This document shows, in pieces, positions 19,203 to 29,767 of a DNA stretch of 64,000 nucleotides. The first letter of the stretch is position 1. Every line of letters begins with the position of its first letter. The notes beneath the pieces are model-generated. The model saw only the letters and a program-made list of their open reading frames with translations. It was not told where the DNA came from and ran no database searches. Location of the stretch: assembly GCF_016863135.1 (NCBI RefSeq), contig NZ_BOOH01000012.1, positions 1-64,000 on the forward strand, read 5' to 3'. A program made the position numbers and the translations under genes. The DNA comes from Planobispora longispora (lineage in GTDB: Bacteria > Actinomycetota > Actinomycetes > Streptosporangiales > Streptosporangiaceae).

Positions 19203-20852
19203 ATGGCGGAGCTTACGATCCGGCCGGACGAGATCCGGGACGCGCTTGAGCGCTTCGTCCAGGCGTACGAGCCGGAAGGCGCCGCGCGCGAGGAGATCGG
19301 GACCGTCGTCGACTGCGGCGACGGCATCGCCCATGTCTCCGGCCTTCCCTCGGCGATGGCGAACGAGCTGCTCGAGTTCGAGGACGGCACGCGTGGTCTG
19401 GCACTGAACCTGGACGTCCGGGAGATCGGTGTCGTTATCCTGGGCGACTTCAGCAAGATCGAGGAGGGCCAGTCGGTCCGCCGCACGGGTGAGGTCCTCT
19501 CCGTGCCGGTCGGCGACAACTTCCTCGGCCGCGTGGTCGACCCGCTGGGCAACCCGCTGGACGGCAAGGGCGCCATCGAGGCCGAGGGCATGCGCGCCCT
19601 CGAGCTCCAGGCCCCCTCCGTGGTCCAGCGCCAGCCGGTGAAGGAGCCGCTGGCCACCGGCATCAAGGCGATCGACGCCATGACCGCGATCGGCCGGGGT
19701 CAGCGTCAGCTGATCATCGGTGACCGCGGCACCGGCAAGACCGCCATCGCCGTGGACACCATCCTCAACCAGCGGGAGAACTGGCTCTCCGGCGACCCGT
19801 CGAAGCAGGTCCGCTGCGTCTACGTCGCGGTCGGCCAGAAGGGCTCGACGATCGCGCAGGTGAAGGGCCGCCTGGAGGCGGCGGGCGCGATGGAGTACAC
19901 CACCATCGTCGCCGCTCCGGCCTCCGACCCGGCCGGCTTCAAGTACCTCGCCCCCTACACCGGCTCGGCCATCGGCCAGCACTGGATGTACCAGGGCAAG
20001 CACGTCCTCATCGTCTTCGACGACCTGACCAAGCAGGCCGACGCCTACCGCGCCGTCTCCCTGCTGCTGCGTCGCCCGCCGGGCCGCGAGGCCTACCCCG
20101 GCGACGTCTTCTACCTGCACTCGCGTCTGCTGGAGCGTTGCGCCAAGCTCTCCGACGACATGGGCGCCGGTTCGATGACGGGCCTTCCGGTCATCGAGAC
20201 CAAGGGCAACGACGTCTCGGCGTTCATCCCGACCAACGTCATCTCCATCACCGACGGACAGGTCTTCCTCGAGACCGACCTGTTCAACGCCGGTGTCCGC
20301 CCGGCCATCAACGTCGGCATCTCGGTCTCCCGAGTCGGCGGCTCGGCGCAGACCAAGGCGATGAAGAAGGTCGCGGGCACGCTCCGTCTCGCCCTGTCCC
20401 AGTACCGCGACCTGGAGGCCTTCGCGGCCTTCGCCTCCGACCTGGACGCGGCCTCCAAGGCGCAGCTGGAGCGCGGTCAGCGCCTGGTCGAGTTGCTCAA
20501 GCAGCCGCAGTACAGCCCCTTCCCGGTGGAGAAGGAGGTCGTCTCGATCTGGGCCGGCACCACCGGTGAGCTCGACGAGGTCCCGGTCGAGGACATCCGC
20601 CGCTTCGAGGCGGAGTTCCTGGACTACCTGGGCCGTGACCACAAGGGCGTCTTCGACGGCATCCGCGAGACCAAGGAGCTCTCGGACGACGCGATCACGA
20701 CCCTGAAGGACGCGATCACCCAGTTCAAGAAGGGCTTCGAGACCTCCGCGGGTGAGCTGCTGGTCAACGACGAGCCGGTCGCGGCCCTCGGCGCCGACCG
20801 GGTCGGCCAGGAGAAGATCACCAAGCAGATCCGCACGGACGAGAAGAAGTAG
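19203..20852 (+). CDS. atpA: F1 ATP synthase subunit alpha
   Basis: This is the non-catalytic nucleotide-binding subunit, 549 residues. It carries [15 protein letters not shown] in the beta-barrel domain, the P-loop [11 protein letters not shown] near residue 175, [15 protein letters not shown], and the [19 protein letters not shown] region. The C-terminal extension of about 40 residues beyond the E. coli length is common in actinobacteria. The start lies 7 bases after AGAAGAG. Confidence 0.98.
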   Translation: MAELTIRPDEIRDALERFVQAYEPEGAAREEIGTVVDCGDGIAHVSGLPSAMANELLEFEDGTRGLALNLDVREIGVVILGDFSKIEEGQSVRRTGEVLSVPVGDNFLGRVVDPLGNPLDGKGAIEAEGMRALELQAPSVVQRQPVKEPLATGIKAIDAMTAIGRGQRQLIIGDRGTGKTAIAVDTILNQRENWLSGDPSKQVRCVYVAVGQKGSTIAQVKGRLEAAGAMEYTTIVAAPASDPAGFKYLAPYTGSAIGQHWMYQGKHVLIVFDDLTKQADAYRAVSLLLRRPPGREAYPGDVFYLHSRLLERCAKLSDDMGAGSMTGLPVIETKGNDVSAFIPTNVISITDGQVFLETDLFNAGVRPAINVGISVSRVGGSAQTKAMKKVAGTLRLALSQYRDLEAFAAFASDLDAASKAQLERGQRLVELLKQPQYSPFPVEKEVVSIWAGTTGELDEVPVEDIRRFEAEFLDYLGRDHKGVFDGIRETKELSDDAITTLKDAITQFKKGFETSAGELLVNDEPVAALGADRVGQEKITKQIRTDEKK

Positions 20853-20855
20853 CCG

Positions 20856-23181
<2,326 letters not shown>

Positions 23182-23189
23182 TCGCCTTC

Positions 23190-23222
23190 GGTGCCGGTAC
23201 GGCCTCAAGCCGTACCGGCACC
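23190..23222. promoter_or_regulatory. Perfect 14-bp hairpin between atpD and atpC
   Basis: Arms 23190-23203 and 23209-23222 are exact complements with a 5-base loop (CTCAA). The atpC ribosome site lies just after. With no T-run it is more likely an mRNA stabiliser, processing site or partial terminator that sets the ratio of epsilon to beta than a full stop. Confidence 0.6.
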
Positions 23223-23247
23223 CGGTTCGAAAGGAACGGATCCGAAA

Positions 23248-23643
23248 GTGGCGAAGCTGCGAGTAGGCGTCGTCTCACCGGAGCGGGAGCTCTGGTCCGG
23301 CGAGGCGGACATGGTGATCGCCAAGACGATCGACGGCGAGATCGGCATCATGCCCCAGCACGCTCCCGTGCTCGGCGTCCTCGTCGAGGGCGGCGTGCTG
23401 ACGGTGAAGCGCGGCGGGGGCGAGCCCGACCTCGTCGCCGCGGTGCACGGCGGGTTCCTCTCGGTGGCGGACAACGAGGTGTCGATCCTGGCCGAGGTGG
23501 CCGAGCTCGGCTCCGAGGTGGACGTCGCCCGGGCGAAGAACGCGCTCGACCGGGCGCAGGCCTCCGTCGAGGTCGGTCAGGAGAACACCGACGCCAAGCG
23601 CGCCAGGGCACGGCTGCGCGCGGCGGGCGAGGAAGTCGGATAG
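23248..23643 (+). CDS. atpC: F1 ATP synthase subunit epsilon
   Basis: This is a regulatory rotor subunit, 131 residues. The N-terminal beta-sandwich reads LRVGVVSPERELWSGEADMVIAKTIDGEIGIMPQHAPVLG. The C-terminal helical part is long enough for one or two helices (ELGSEVDVARAKNALDRAQ). The GTG start at 23248 is given; AAGGAA lies a rather long 12 bases upstream. It is the last structural gene of the operon. Confidence 0.96.
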   Translation: MAKLRVGVVSPERELWSGEADMVIAKTIDGEIGIMPQHAPVLGVLVEGGVLTVKRGGGEPDLVAAVHGGFLSVADNEVSILAEVAELGSEVDVARAKNALDRAQASVEVGQENTDAKRARARLRAAGEEVG

Positions 23644-23683
23644 GTTCTGCTCCTGAGCGGTACGGTTTTTGGGGGCGGCGGAC

Positions 23684-24097
23684 ATGACGGCACGTGACGT
23701 ACTCATCGTGGCGGTGCTGCCCGTCGTCCTGCTGGCCCTGCGCATCCTGGTGCTCACCCGTTCCCGGGGCTCGGTGCTGTGCTGTCTGCGCCCGACGCCC
23801 GGGAAGCGGGGCTGGCGGCTGGGCGTGGCCCGCTACGCCGGAGAGCGCCTCAACTGGATCCCGCTCATAGGTCTGCTGCCGAGGCCGCGCCACGTCATCG
23901 TGAGGCGCGGCCTCGTCGTTTCCGGACGTCGCCGGATCGGGACCGGCGAGTTCTTCGGCTTCCTGGAGGGCGTGACGGCCCTGGAGTGCGAGAGCGGAAC
24001 GTTCCGATTCGAGCTGGCCGCGGGCTACCGCGCGCTGACCGGTTTCGTCGCCTGGCTGGAGTCCGCCCCGCCCAGCGCCCACCTCGACGTCGTCTGA
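23684..24097 (+). CDS. DUF2550 membrane-anchored protein
   Basis: The 137-residue protein has one N-terminal membrane helix (about 5-22, VLIVAVLPVVLLALRILVL). A soluble domain with RGWRLGVARYAGERLNWIPL, RHVIVRRGLVVSGRR and a C-terminal RALTGFVAWLESAPPS follows. This is the actinobacterial DUF2550 family that always follows atpC (Rv1312 in M. tuberculosis). Function is not known. The ATG at 23684 follows GGGGGCGG. Confidence 0.9.
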   Translation: MTARDVLIVAVLPVVLLALRILVLTRSRGSVLCCLRPTPGKRGWRLGVARYAGERLNWIPLIGLLPRPRHVIVRRGLVVSGRRRIGTGEFFGFLEGVTALECESGTFRFELAAGYRALTGFVAWLESAPPSAHLDVV

Positions 24098-24562
24098 CCC
24101 CTCCCCGGAGAGTTGACGCCCCGCCAGGCGTACGGGGTCGACAGGCACCGCCGGGCCGTCCAGAGAATCTTCTCGCCATCCTTGTACGGCGTCGCCATCA
24201 CCTACCCGCTGCTGCCATGGGCCTATCCCTTCTGGCGCCGGTACGGCGAGAGGTGGCACGGGCGTGCTCGGCGCCGCCGTACGGTGCGCGACTCGGGCTG
24301 GGCGGGTCCGGGGTGGGGGCTTCTGCTGGGACACGGTCGCGCTGTGCGGGCGGGTTCACCAGCCGGCCGTCGGGGTGCTCTCCAGTGGTTCCAGGCCTCC
24401 GGCCTGCCCGGGCGCGCGGGGTCCTGGCACGGTCTTACGCCGGCTGGTGAACCCGCCCGCGCCGCGCTCGTCCTGCCTTCGCCGTACCGGGTGCGGGCCG
24501 TAGGCGAGGGACTCTCCCGCCGCACATGACCGGCGGGCTGTCCAGCCTGAGGCAACGGCGGT
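24098..24562. other. 465-base gene-free stretch
   Basis: Between DUF2550 and the MerR-methyltransferase stop. Open frames here lack ribosome sites and domain signals. The stretch contains the 22-bp inverted repeat described separately (24346-24460) and several GTACGG-rich patches. It could be a remnant of a lost gene; in Mycobacterium murA and other genes lie near here. Confidence 0.5.
24346..24460. repeat. 22-bp perfect inverted repeat flanking 71 bases
   Basis: Arms 24346-24367 and 24439-24460 are exact reverse complements, beginning GCGGGCGGGTTCACCAG on the left. The 71-base interior has no long open frame. This may be the ends of a miniature transposable element or a large hairpin. I see no flush target-site duplication, so the origin is open. 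Confidence 0.75.
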
Positions 24563-25678
24563 TCAGGTTGTGAGCAGGCGGAGGCCGAGATCTGCCGCGT
24601 CGAGGTCGGCGAGGTCGCTGTTGCGCTCGGCCCACCGGCCGGAGTCGAGGTCGCGGCCGAGGCTCCGCACCGCCCGCTGTTCGGCCTCCGGCCCGACCCT
24701 CGTCCACACCGACATCGCCCGGCGCACGTGATCCTCCAGATACGCCGTCGGCCGGCGCCAGTACGCCTCGAACAGGCCGTCGGCGCAGTCCCACGGAACG
24801 GGCACCGGCTCAGCGCGGGCTCCGATCGCGTCGGCCATCCCGGTGAGCGAGGGAAATCCCGCGAGGACGGCGGCGAACTCGGGCAGGTAGTCACGGGTGA
24901 GCCAGAACCGGTCCTGCCATCCGGGCTCGTCGGTGTCGAACGTGAGCACCACCACGCGGCGGGCCACGCGCCGCATCTCACGCAGCCCCCCTATCGGATC
25001 CTTCCAGTGGTGAACGGTGGAGACGGCCATCGCGACGTCGAAGGAGTGGTCCTCGAACGGCAGGCTCTCCGCGGCGGCGGCCACGCACGGCGCCGCGCCG
25101 ACGGGCCGCTGCCCCCGCATGACCGCCGACGGCTCCACCGCGGTCACGTCGCGATCGGCGGGCTCGTAGGAGCCGGTGCCGGCGCCGACGTTCAGCACCG
25201 TCCGCGCGTCCCCGAGCGCGTCCCAGATCTGCGCGGCGATCCGCGGATCGGTACGCCGTGTCGCGGGGTAAGCGCTGCCGATCGCGTCGTACAGCCGGGC
25301 GCCGAGCATCTCCAGCTGCTCCTGCGGCGTCACCTTCAGGCCCTTCGCCCGCGCCTCGAGTTCCCTGTCGATGGCCGCCACCATGGCGTCGGCGCGATCA
25401 CGTCGCTCCAGCAGCAGGCGGCGCAGCCGGCGCAGGTGCGCGACCGCGTCGGCGGACGGGTCGCCGACCAGTTCCGCGACCTCTCGCAGCCCGAAGCCCA
25501 ACCGCCGGTAGGCCAGGACCTCCCGCAGCCGCTCCACGTCGCCCGCCGAATAGGCCCGGTACCCGGCCGCGGTCCGCGCCGAGGGCCGGACGAGCCCGAT
25601 CGCGTCATAGTGATGCAGCGTGCGGACGCTCACGCCGGCCAGCCCGGCCACGTGTCCCACGGTCCAGTGATCCTCCAC
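24563..25678 (-). CDS. MerR-family regulator fused to a SAM-dependent methyltransferase
   Basis: About 371 residues. Residues 1-110 are a MerR winged helix and dimer coil: HWTVGHVAGLAGVSVRTLHHYDAIGLVRPS, then YRAYSAGDVERLREVLAYRRLGFGLREV. From about 150 there is a class I methyltransferase. Its SAM loop is VLNVGAGTGSYEPA, followed by VTAVEPSAVM, AAAESLPFEDHSFDVAMAVSTVHHW, and a C-terminal helical domain. The start is placed at the GTG 25678, since a MerR-type promoter at 25686-25716 would start the transcript at that codon (leaderless). A GTG nine codons upstream would lie inside the promoter. The fused domain probably serves as sensor of SAM or of a substrate. Confidence 0.85.
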   Translation of the reverse strand: MEDHWTVGHVAGLAGVSVRTLHHYDAIGLVRPSARTAAGYRAYSAGDVERLREVLAYRRLGFGLREVAELVGDPSADAVAHLRRLRRLLLERRDRADAMVAAIDRELEARAKGLKVTPQEQLEMLGARLYDAIGSAYPATRRTDPRIAAQIWDALGDARTVLNVGAGTGSYEPADRDVTAVEPSAVMRGQRPVGAAPCVAAAAESLPFEDHSFDVAMAVSTVHHWKDPIGGLREMRRVARRVVVLTFDTDEPGWQDRFWLTRDYLPEFAAVLAGFPSLTGMADAIGARAEPVPVPWDCADGLFEAYWRRPTAYLEDHVRRAMSVWTRVGPEAEQRAVRSLGRDLDSGRWAERNSDLADLDAADLGLRLLTT

Positions 25679-25685
25679 GGCACCG

Positions 25686-25716
25686 ACTATGCGGCCTGAC
25701 GCCACGTGAGGGTCAA
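25686..25716 (-). promoter_or_regulatory. MerR-type promoter/operator, 19-bp spacer
   Basis: Reading on the minus strand: -35 TTGACC (25711-25716), a 19-bp spacer, -10 CATAGT (25686-25691). The spacer contains the imperfect dyad CCTCACG-TGG-CGTCAGG. Overlong 19-20 bp spacers with a dyad inside are the hallmark of MerR-activated promoters, so the fusion regulator very likely controls itself here. Confidence 0.75.
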
Positions 25717-25809
25717 GTGAGGGTGAGAACGCCCCTGCGCCGGCTCAGATCGCTTCTCGATCGCCTGTGGAGGGCGGTGGCCGGGAGACGCCTGCCGTAC
25801 GGGATCAGG

Positions 25810-26400
25810 TCAGCGGGTGCCGCCGGGCTTCCAGAGGATCTCGTCGCCGGCCGCCGCGATCCGGCAGAGGATGAACATCAGGTCGCTCAGCCGGTTGAGG
25901 TACTTCGCGGTCAGCGGGTTGACGTCGTCGTGGGCCTCCAGCGCCGCCCAGACGGTCCGCTCGGCGCGGCGCACGACCGTCCTGGCCACGTGGAGCTGGG
26001 CGACGACCGGGGCGCCTCCGGGGAGGATGAAGCTGCGCAGCGGCTTCAGGCGCTCGTTGAACTCGTCACAGCGGGCCTCCAGCCACTCGACGTAGGACGG
26101 CTCGACGCGCAGCGGCGGGAACTCGGGGTTCTCCGTGACCGGGGTGCACAGGTCGGCGCCGACGTCGAACAGCTCGTTCTGGATCCGGACGAGGACGGCG
26201 GCGACGTCCTCCTCCAGGGTGCCGAACGCCAGGGCCAGGCCGAGGGCGGCGTTGGCCTCCTCCACGTCCGCGTAGGCGGCCAGACGCGGGTCGGTCTTGC
26301 GGGTGCGGCTCATGTCGCCGAGCGCCGTGGTGCCGTCGTCGCCGGTCCTGGTGTAGATCTTGGACAGCACCACCGGGTTGTCTCTGTCAGCTCGCGTCAT
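25810..26400 (-). CDS. Cob(I)alamin adenosyltransferase, PduO type
   Basis: It transfers the adenosyl group of ATP to cob(I)alamin, giving the AdoCbl needed by acyl-CoA mutases. The 196-residue protein has the N-terminal ATP loop LSKIYTRTGDDGTTALGD, VEEANAALGLAL, the FILPGG motif, ARTVVRRAERTVW and YLNRLSDLMFILCR, all typical of PduO/MMAB. The ATG at 26400 is leaderless by position: -10 TACGCT lies six bases before it. The same enzyme (Rv1314c) lies at this place in M. tuberculosis. It should supply the IcmA-type mutase at 60504. Confidence 0.95.
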   Translation of the reverse strand: MTRADRDNPVVLSKIYTRTGDDGTTALGDMSRTRKTDPRLAAYADVEEANAALGLALAFGTLEEDVAAVLVRIQNELFDVGADLCTPVTENPEFPPLRVEPSYVEWLEARCDEFNERLKPLRSFILPGGAPVVAQLHVARTVVRRAERTVWAALEAHDDVNPLTAKYLNRLSDLMFILCRIAAAGDEILWKPGGTR

Positions 26401-26465
26401 GGGGCCAGCGTAGCGGGCCGAAAAATCCTCCTGATCAACCCTTCGATGGACAATATGCTTCATCA
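26401..26465. promoter_or_regulatory. Divergent leaderless promoters sharing one -35 region
   Basis: Minus strand: TTGATC (26433-26438), 20 bases, TACGCT (26407-26412), six bases, ATG at 26400. Plus strand: CTGATC (26431-26436), 17 bases, TATGCT (26454-26459), six bases, ATG at 26466. The two -35 boxes overlap within CTGATCAA, so RNA polymerase could serve only one direction at a time. Confidence 0.6.
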
Positions 26466-29400
26466 ATGGCTTCTGGTTCTTACCTGCGATTTCCCCATAT
26501 ATCCGGCGAAACGCTGACCTTCGTTGCCGACGACGATGTATGGACGGCCCCCGCGGAGGGAGGGCGGGCCGGACGCCTGTCCTCCGACCGGGCCCCGGCG
26601 AGCCACCCCCGCCTCTCCCCGGACGCGACGCGGGTCGCCTGGACGAGCGTGCGCGACGGCGCCCCCGAGGTGTTCCTGGCCGACCTGGACGGCGGCCCGG
26701 TCGAGCGGCTGACCTACTGGGGCGATCCCCGGACCCGCAACCGCGGGTGGGCCCCGGACGGGCGGGTCCTCGCGATCAGCGCGACCGGCCAGCCGTTCGG
26801 CTCCAGGACGGCCGCGTACGCGCTGGACGGCGGCTCGGCCGAGCGGCTGCCGTACGGGCCGGTGACCGATCTGGCGGTCGCCGGGGACGTGACAGCGCTG
26901 CTGACCGCGTCGCTCCACCGCGACCCGGGAACGTGGAAGCGCTACCGGGGCGGTACGGCGGGCCGCCTGTGGGTCAGGCGGGGGCAGGGCGACTTCGTCC
27001 GGGTCCTGGCCGATCTGGACGGCCACTTCGGCAGCCCGATGATCGTCGGTGACCGCCTGGTCTTCCTCTCCGACCACGAGGGCGTGGGGAACCTCTACTC
27101 CACCGCCCTGGACGGAACCGGCCTGCGCAGGCACACCGACCACGACGCCTTCTACGCCCGGCACGCCGCCACCGACGGCGCCCGCGTCGTCTACCAGCAC
27201 GCCGGCGACCTCTACCTGCTCGACGGCCTGGACGCCGAGACGCGCAGGCTGGACGTGCGGCTCGGCTCCCCGGCGCGGGGGCGGCAGCCGTACCCGGTCA
27301 ACGCCGCCAGGAAGCTGCGGGACCTGGCCGTGGACGCGACCGGGCGGGCCAGTGTGGTGGAGGTCCAGGGCACGGTGCACTGGGTCACCCACCGGGACGG
27401 CCCGGCCCGGCAGCTCAGCTCCCGCCTCGCCGCGGGCAAGCCCCGCCTGCTGGGGGAGAGCCAGGTCGTGTGGGTCGCCGACGACGGCCTGACGCAGAGT
27501 CTGGAGATCGGCCCGGCCGGAGGAGGGGAGACTCGCAGGATCGCCGAGGGCAGGCTGGGCGAGGTCGGCGACCTCGCCGTCGCGCCCGACGCGGGCACGA
27601 TCGCGGTGGCGGCCAGGGACGGCCGGCTGCTCCTGGTGGACGTGGCCTCCGGCGAGGTGGTCGAGCTGGCCCGCGCCAACGGCCAGATCGACGGCATGGC
27701 CTGGTCCCCGGACTCCGCCTGGCTGGCCTGGTCGCACCCGGAGGCGACGCCGCTGCGCCGGATCCGGCTGGCCCGGGTGGCGGACCGGGTGACCCACGAC
27801 GTGACCGACGGCCGCTTCGTGGACGTCTCGCCCGCCTTCGCCGGGGACCACCTGGCGTTCCTGTCGCGGCGCGGGTTCGACCCGGTCTACGACGCCCACT
27901 CCTTCGACATGTCGTTCCCGTACGGCTACCGCCCCTACCTGGTCCCGCTGGCGGCCGCCACCCCCTCGCCCTTCGCGCCCAGCGTCGACGGACGCCCGGC
28001 GGGCGATCAGGCCGGCGGCAAGCGTGACGACGGCGAGAGCGGCGACGGCGCGAAGAAGGCCGAGGCCGCGATCACCGTGGACGTGGAGGGACTTGCCTCC
28101 CGCATCGTGCAGGTGCCGGTGCCGGAGGGCCGCTACTCGACGCTGCGCGCGGTCAAGGGCGGGTTCGTCTGGTTGCGCGAGCCGCTGGCCGGGGAGCTCG
28201 GCGAGGACCGGGGCGACCTGGCGGGGGAGGCGCCCAGGCCCGCGCTGGACCGCTACGACCTGGCCAAGCGCACCTGTGAGGAACTGGTCGACAAGCTCGA
28301 CTGGTACCGGGTGAGCGGCGACGGGACCCGGCTGGTCGTCTGCGACAAGGGCGCGCTCACCGTCCGCTCCGCCACCGGCAAGAACGGCGACGACGACGTG
28401 ACCGTGGACCTGTCGCGGATCCGGGTCACCGTCGAGCCCGTCGTCTACCGGCGGCACGCCTTCGCCCAGATGGGCCGCCGGGTGCGGGCCGACTTCTGGG
28501 TGGAGGACATGGCGGACGTCGAGTGGGACGCCGTGCTGGAGCAGTACCGGCCGCTGGTGGACCGGGTCTCCACCAACGACGACTTCGCCGACCTGCTCTG
28601 GGAGACGGTCGGGGAGCTCGGCAGCTCGCACGCCTACGTCATGGCCGCGCCCTGGGGCAGCCCGGCCTCCGACGGGGTCGGCCTGCTCGGCGCGGACCTG
28701 TCCAGGAACGAGGAGGGCCGCTGGCAGGTGGACCGGGTGCTGCCCGGCGAGTCGTCGGACGTGCGCGCCCGCTCCCCGCTGGCCGCGCCCGGCGTGGCCG
28801 TGCGGCCCGGTGAGACGGTGCTGGCGGTCGACGGCCGCCCGGTGCCGCCGGAGGGTCCCGCGCGGCTGCTGGTGGGCGCCGCGGACAAGCCGGTCGAGCT
28901 GACCCTGGGCGGCGGGCGGCGGGTGGTCGTCACGCCGCTCCGCGACGACCGGCGGCTGCGCTACCAGGACTGGGTCTCCGGCCGCCGGGCGCTCGTCCGC
29001 GAGCTGAGCGACGGCCGCCTGGGCTACCTGCACATCCCCGACATGGTCGCCGAGGGCTGGGCGCAGTTCCACCGCGACCTGCGCCGGGAGATGACCTTCG
29101 AGGGGCTCGTCGTGGACGTCCGGGACAACCGGGGCGGCCACACCTCCGAGCTGGTCATCGAGAAGCTGATCCGCCGGGTCATCGGCTGGGACCTGCCGCG
29201 GGGCCTGTCGCCCATCACCTACCCCGAGGACGCCCCGCGCGGCCCGCTCGTCGCGGTCACCGACCACAACGCCGGGTCCGACGGCGACATCGTCACCGCC
29301 GCCTTCAAGATCCACAAGCTCGGCCCGGTGATCGGGACCCGGACCTGGGGCGGCGTCATCGGAATCGAGGACGACCACCGTCTGGTGGACGGATCGGCCA

Positions 29401-29642
29401 TCACCGTGCCCAGGTACTCGTTCTGGTTCGAGGGGCCCGGCTGGGGCGTGGAGAACTACGGGGTGGACCCGGACGTCGAGGTGGACATCACCCCCGACGA
29501 CTGGGCCGCCGGGCGCGACCCGCAGATCGAGGAGGCGGTACGGCTGGCGCTGGCCGCCCTGGCGGAGCGCCCCGCGGCGACCCCGCCCGACCCCGCCACC
29601 CGTCCCTCCCGGCGCCGCCCGGCCCTGCCGCCCCGCCCGTGA
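26466..29642 (+). CDS. Tricorn protease-like S41 peptidase
   Basis: This is a large cytoplasmic protease of 1058 residues, the usual length of bacterial tricorn homologs. They trim oligopeptides made by the proteasome or other proteases. The order is an N-terminal six-bladed beta-propeller and then a second propeller (repeated TolB-like ...DGRVLAISATGQPFG, SPDSAWLAWSHPEA). A linker of charged low complexity (about 500-530), a C1 helical domain, a PDZ domain (about 740-820) and the S41 core complete it. The catalytic His is in ELGSSHAYVMAAP and the nucleophile Ser in DHNAGSDGDIVTAAF. The start is leaderless. There is no signal peptide. Confidence 0.93.
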   Translation: MASGSYLRFPHISGETLTFVADDDVWTAPAEGGRAGRLSSDRAPASHPRLSPDATRVAWTSVRDGAPEVFLADLDGGPVERLTYWGDPRTRNRGWAPDGRVLAISATGQPFGSRTAAYALDGGSAERLPYGPVTDLAVAGDVTALLTASLHRDPGTWKRYRGGTAGRLWVRRGQGDFVRVLADLDGHFGSPMIVGDRLVFLSDHEGVGNLYSTALDGTGLRRHTDHDAFYARHAATDGARVVYQHAGDLYLLDGLDAETRRLDVRLGSPARGRQPYPVNAARKLRDLAVDATGRASVVEVQGTVHWVTHRDGPARQLSSRLAAGKPRLLGESQVVWVADDGLTQSLEIGPAGGGETRRIAEGRLGEVGDLAVAPDAGTIAVAARDGRLLLVDVASGEVVELARANGQIDGMAWSPDSAWLAWSHPEATPLRRIRLARVADRVTHDVTDGRFVDVSPAFAGDHLAFLSRRGFDPVYDAHSFDMSFPYGYRPYLVPLAAATPSPFAPSVDGRPAGDQAGGKRDDGESGDGAKKAEAAITVDVEGLASRIVQVPVPEGRYSTLRAVKGGFVWLREPLAGELGEDRGDLAGEAPRPALDRYDLAKRTCEELVDKLDWYRVSGDGTRLVVCDKGALTVRSATGKNGDDDVTVDLSRIRVTVEPVVYRRHAFAQMGRRVRADFWVEDMADVEWDAVLEQYRPLVDRVSTNDDFADLLWETVGELGSSHAYVMAAPWGSPASDGVGLLGADLSRNEEGRWQVDRVLPGESSDVRARSPLAAPGVAVRPGETVLAVDGRPVPPEGPARLLVGAADKPVELTLGGGRRVVVTPLRDDRRLRYQDWVSGRRALVRELSDGRLGYLHIPDMVAEGWAQFHRDLRREMTFEGLVVDVRDNRGGHTSELVIEKLIRRVIGWDLPRGLSPITYPEDAPRGPLVAVTDHNAGSDGDIVTAAFKIHKLGPVIGTRTWGGVIGIEDDHRLVDGSAITVPRYSFWFEGPGWGVENYGVDPDVEVDITPDDWAAGRDPQIEEAVRLALAALAERPAATPPDPATRPSRRRPALPPRP

Positions 29643-29645
29643 GTC

Positions 29646-29677
29646 CCGTCCCGGGGCCTCCGCGGGCCCCGGGACGG
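29646..29677. terminator. GC-rich hairpin after the tricorn gene
   Basis: A perfect 13-bp stem (CCGTCCCGGGGCC / GGCCCCGGGACGG) with a 6-base loop starts 4 bases after the stop. It has no T-run; it probably ends or stabilises the tricorn transcript. Confidence 0.65.
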
Positions 29678-29682
29678 CACCG

Positions 29683-29700
29683 GGATGACAAATGTCATCC
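29683..29700. promoter_or_regulatory. Palindromic operator before the first ABC/two-component operon
   Basis: GGATGACAAATGTCATCC, with 7-bp arms around AAAT, lies 68 bases before the ABC ATPase gene. ATGAC-N4-GTCAT sites are typical of NarL/LuxR-type response regulators that control linked ABC exporters, so the regulator at 32975 is the likely ligand (inference). Confidence 0.6.
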
Positions 29701-29767
29701 GGAACGTCCGTGAGATCCACATTTCTCCGGTGATATCCGTGACTACCTGCGGAGAAGCCCGTGGATC

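Noticed and set aside
26463-29720. Minus-strand open frame of over 1000 codons opposite the tricorn gene
   Set aside because: Low-complexity composition typical of an antisense shadow; the plus strand has clear protease motifs.
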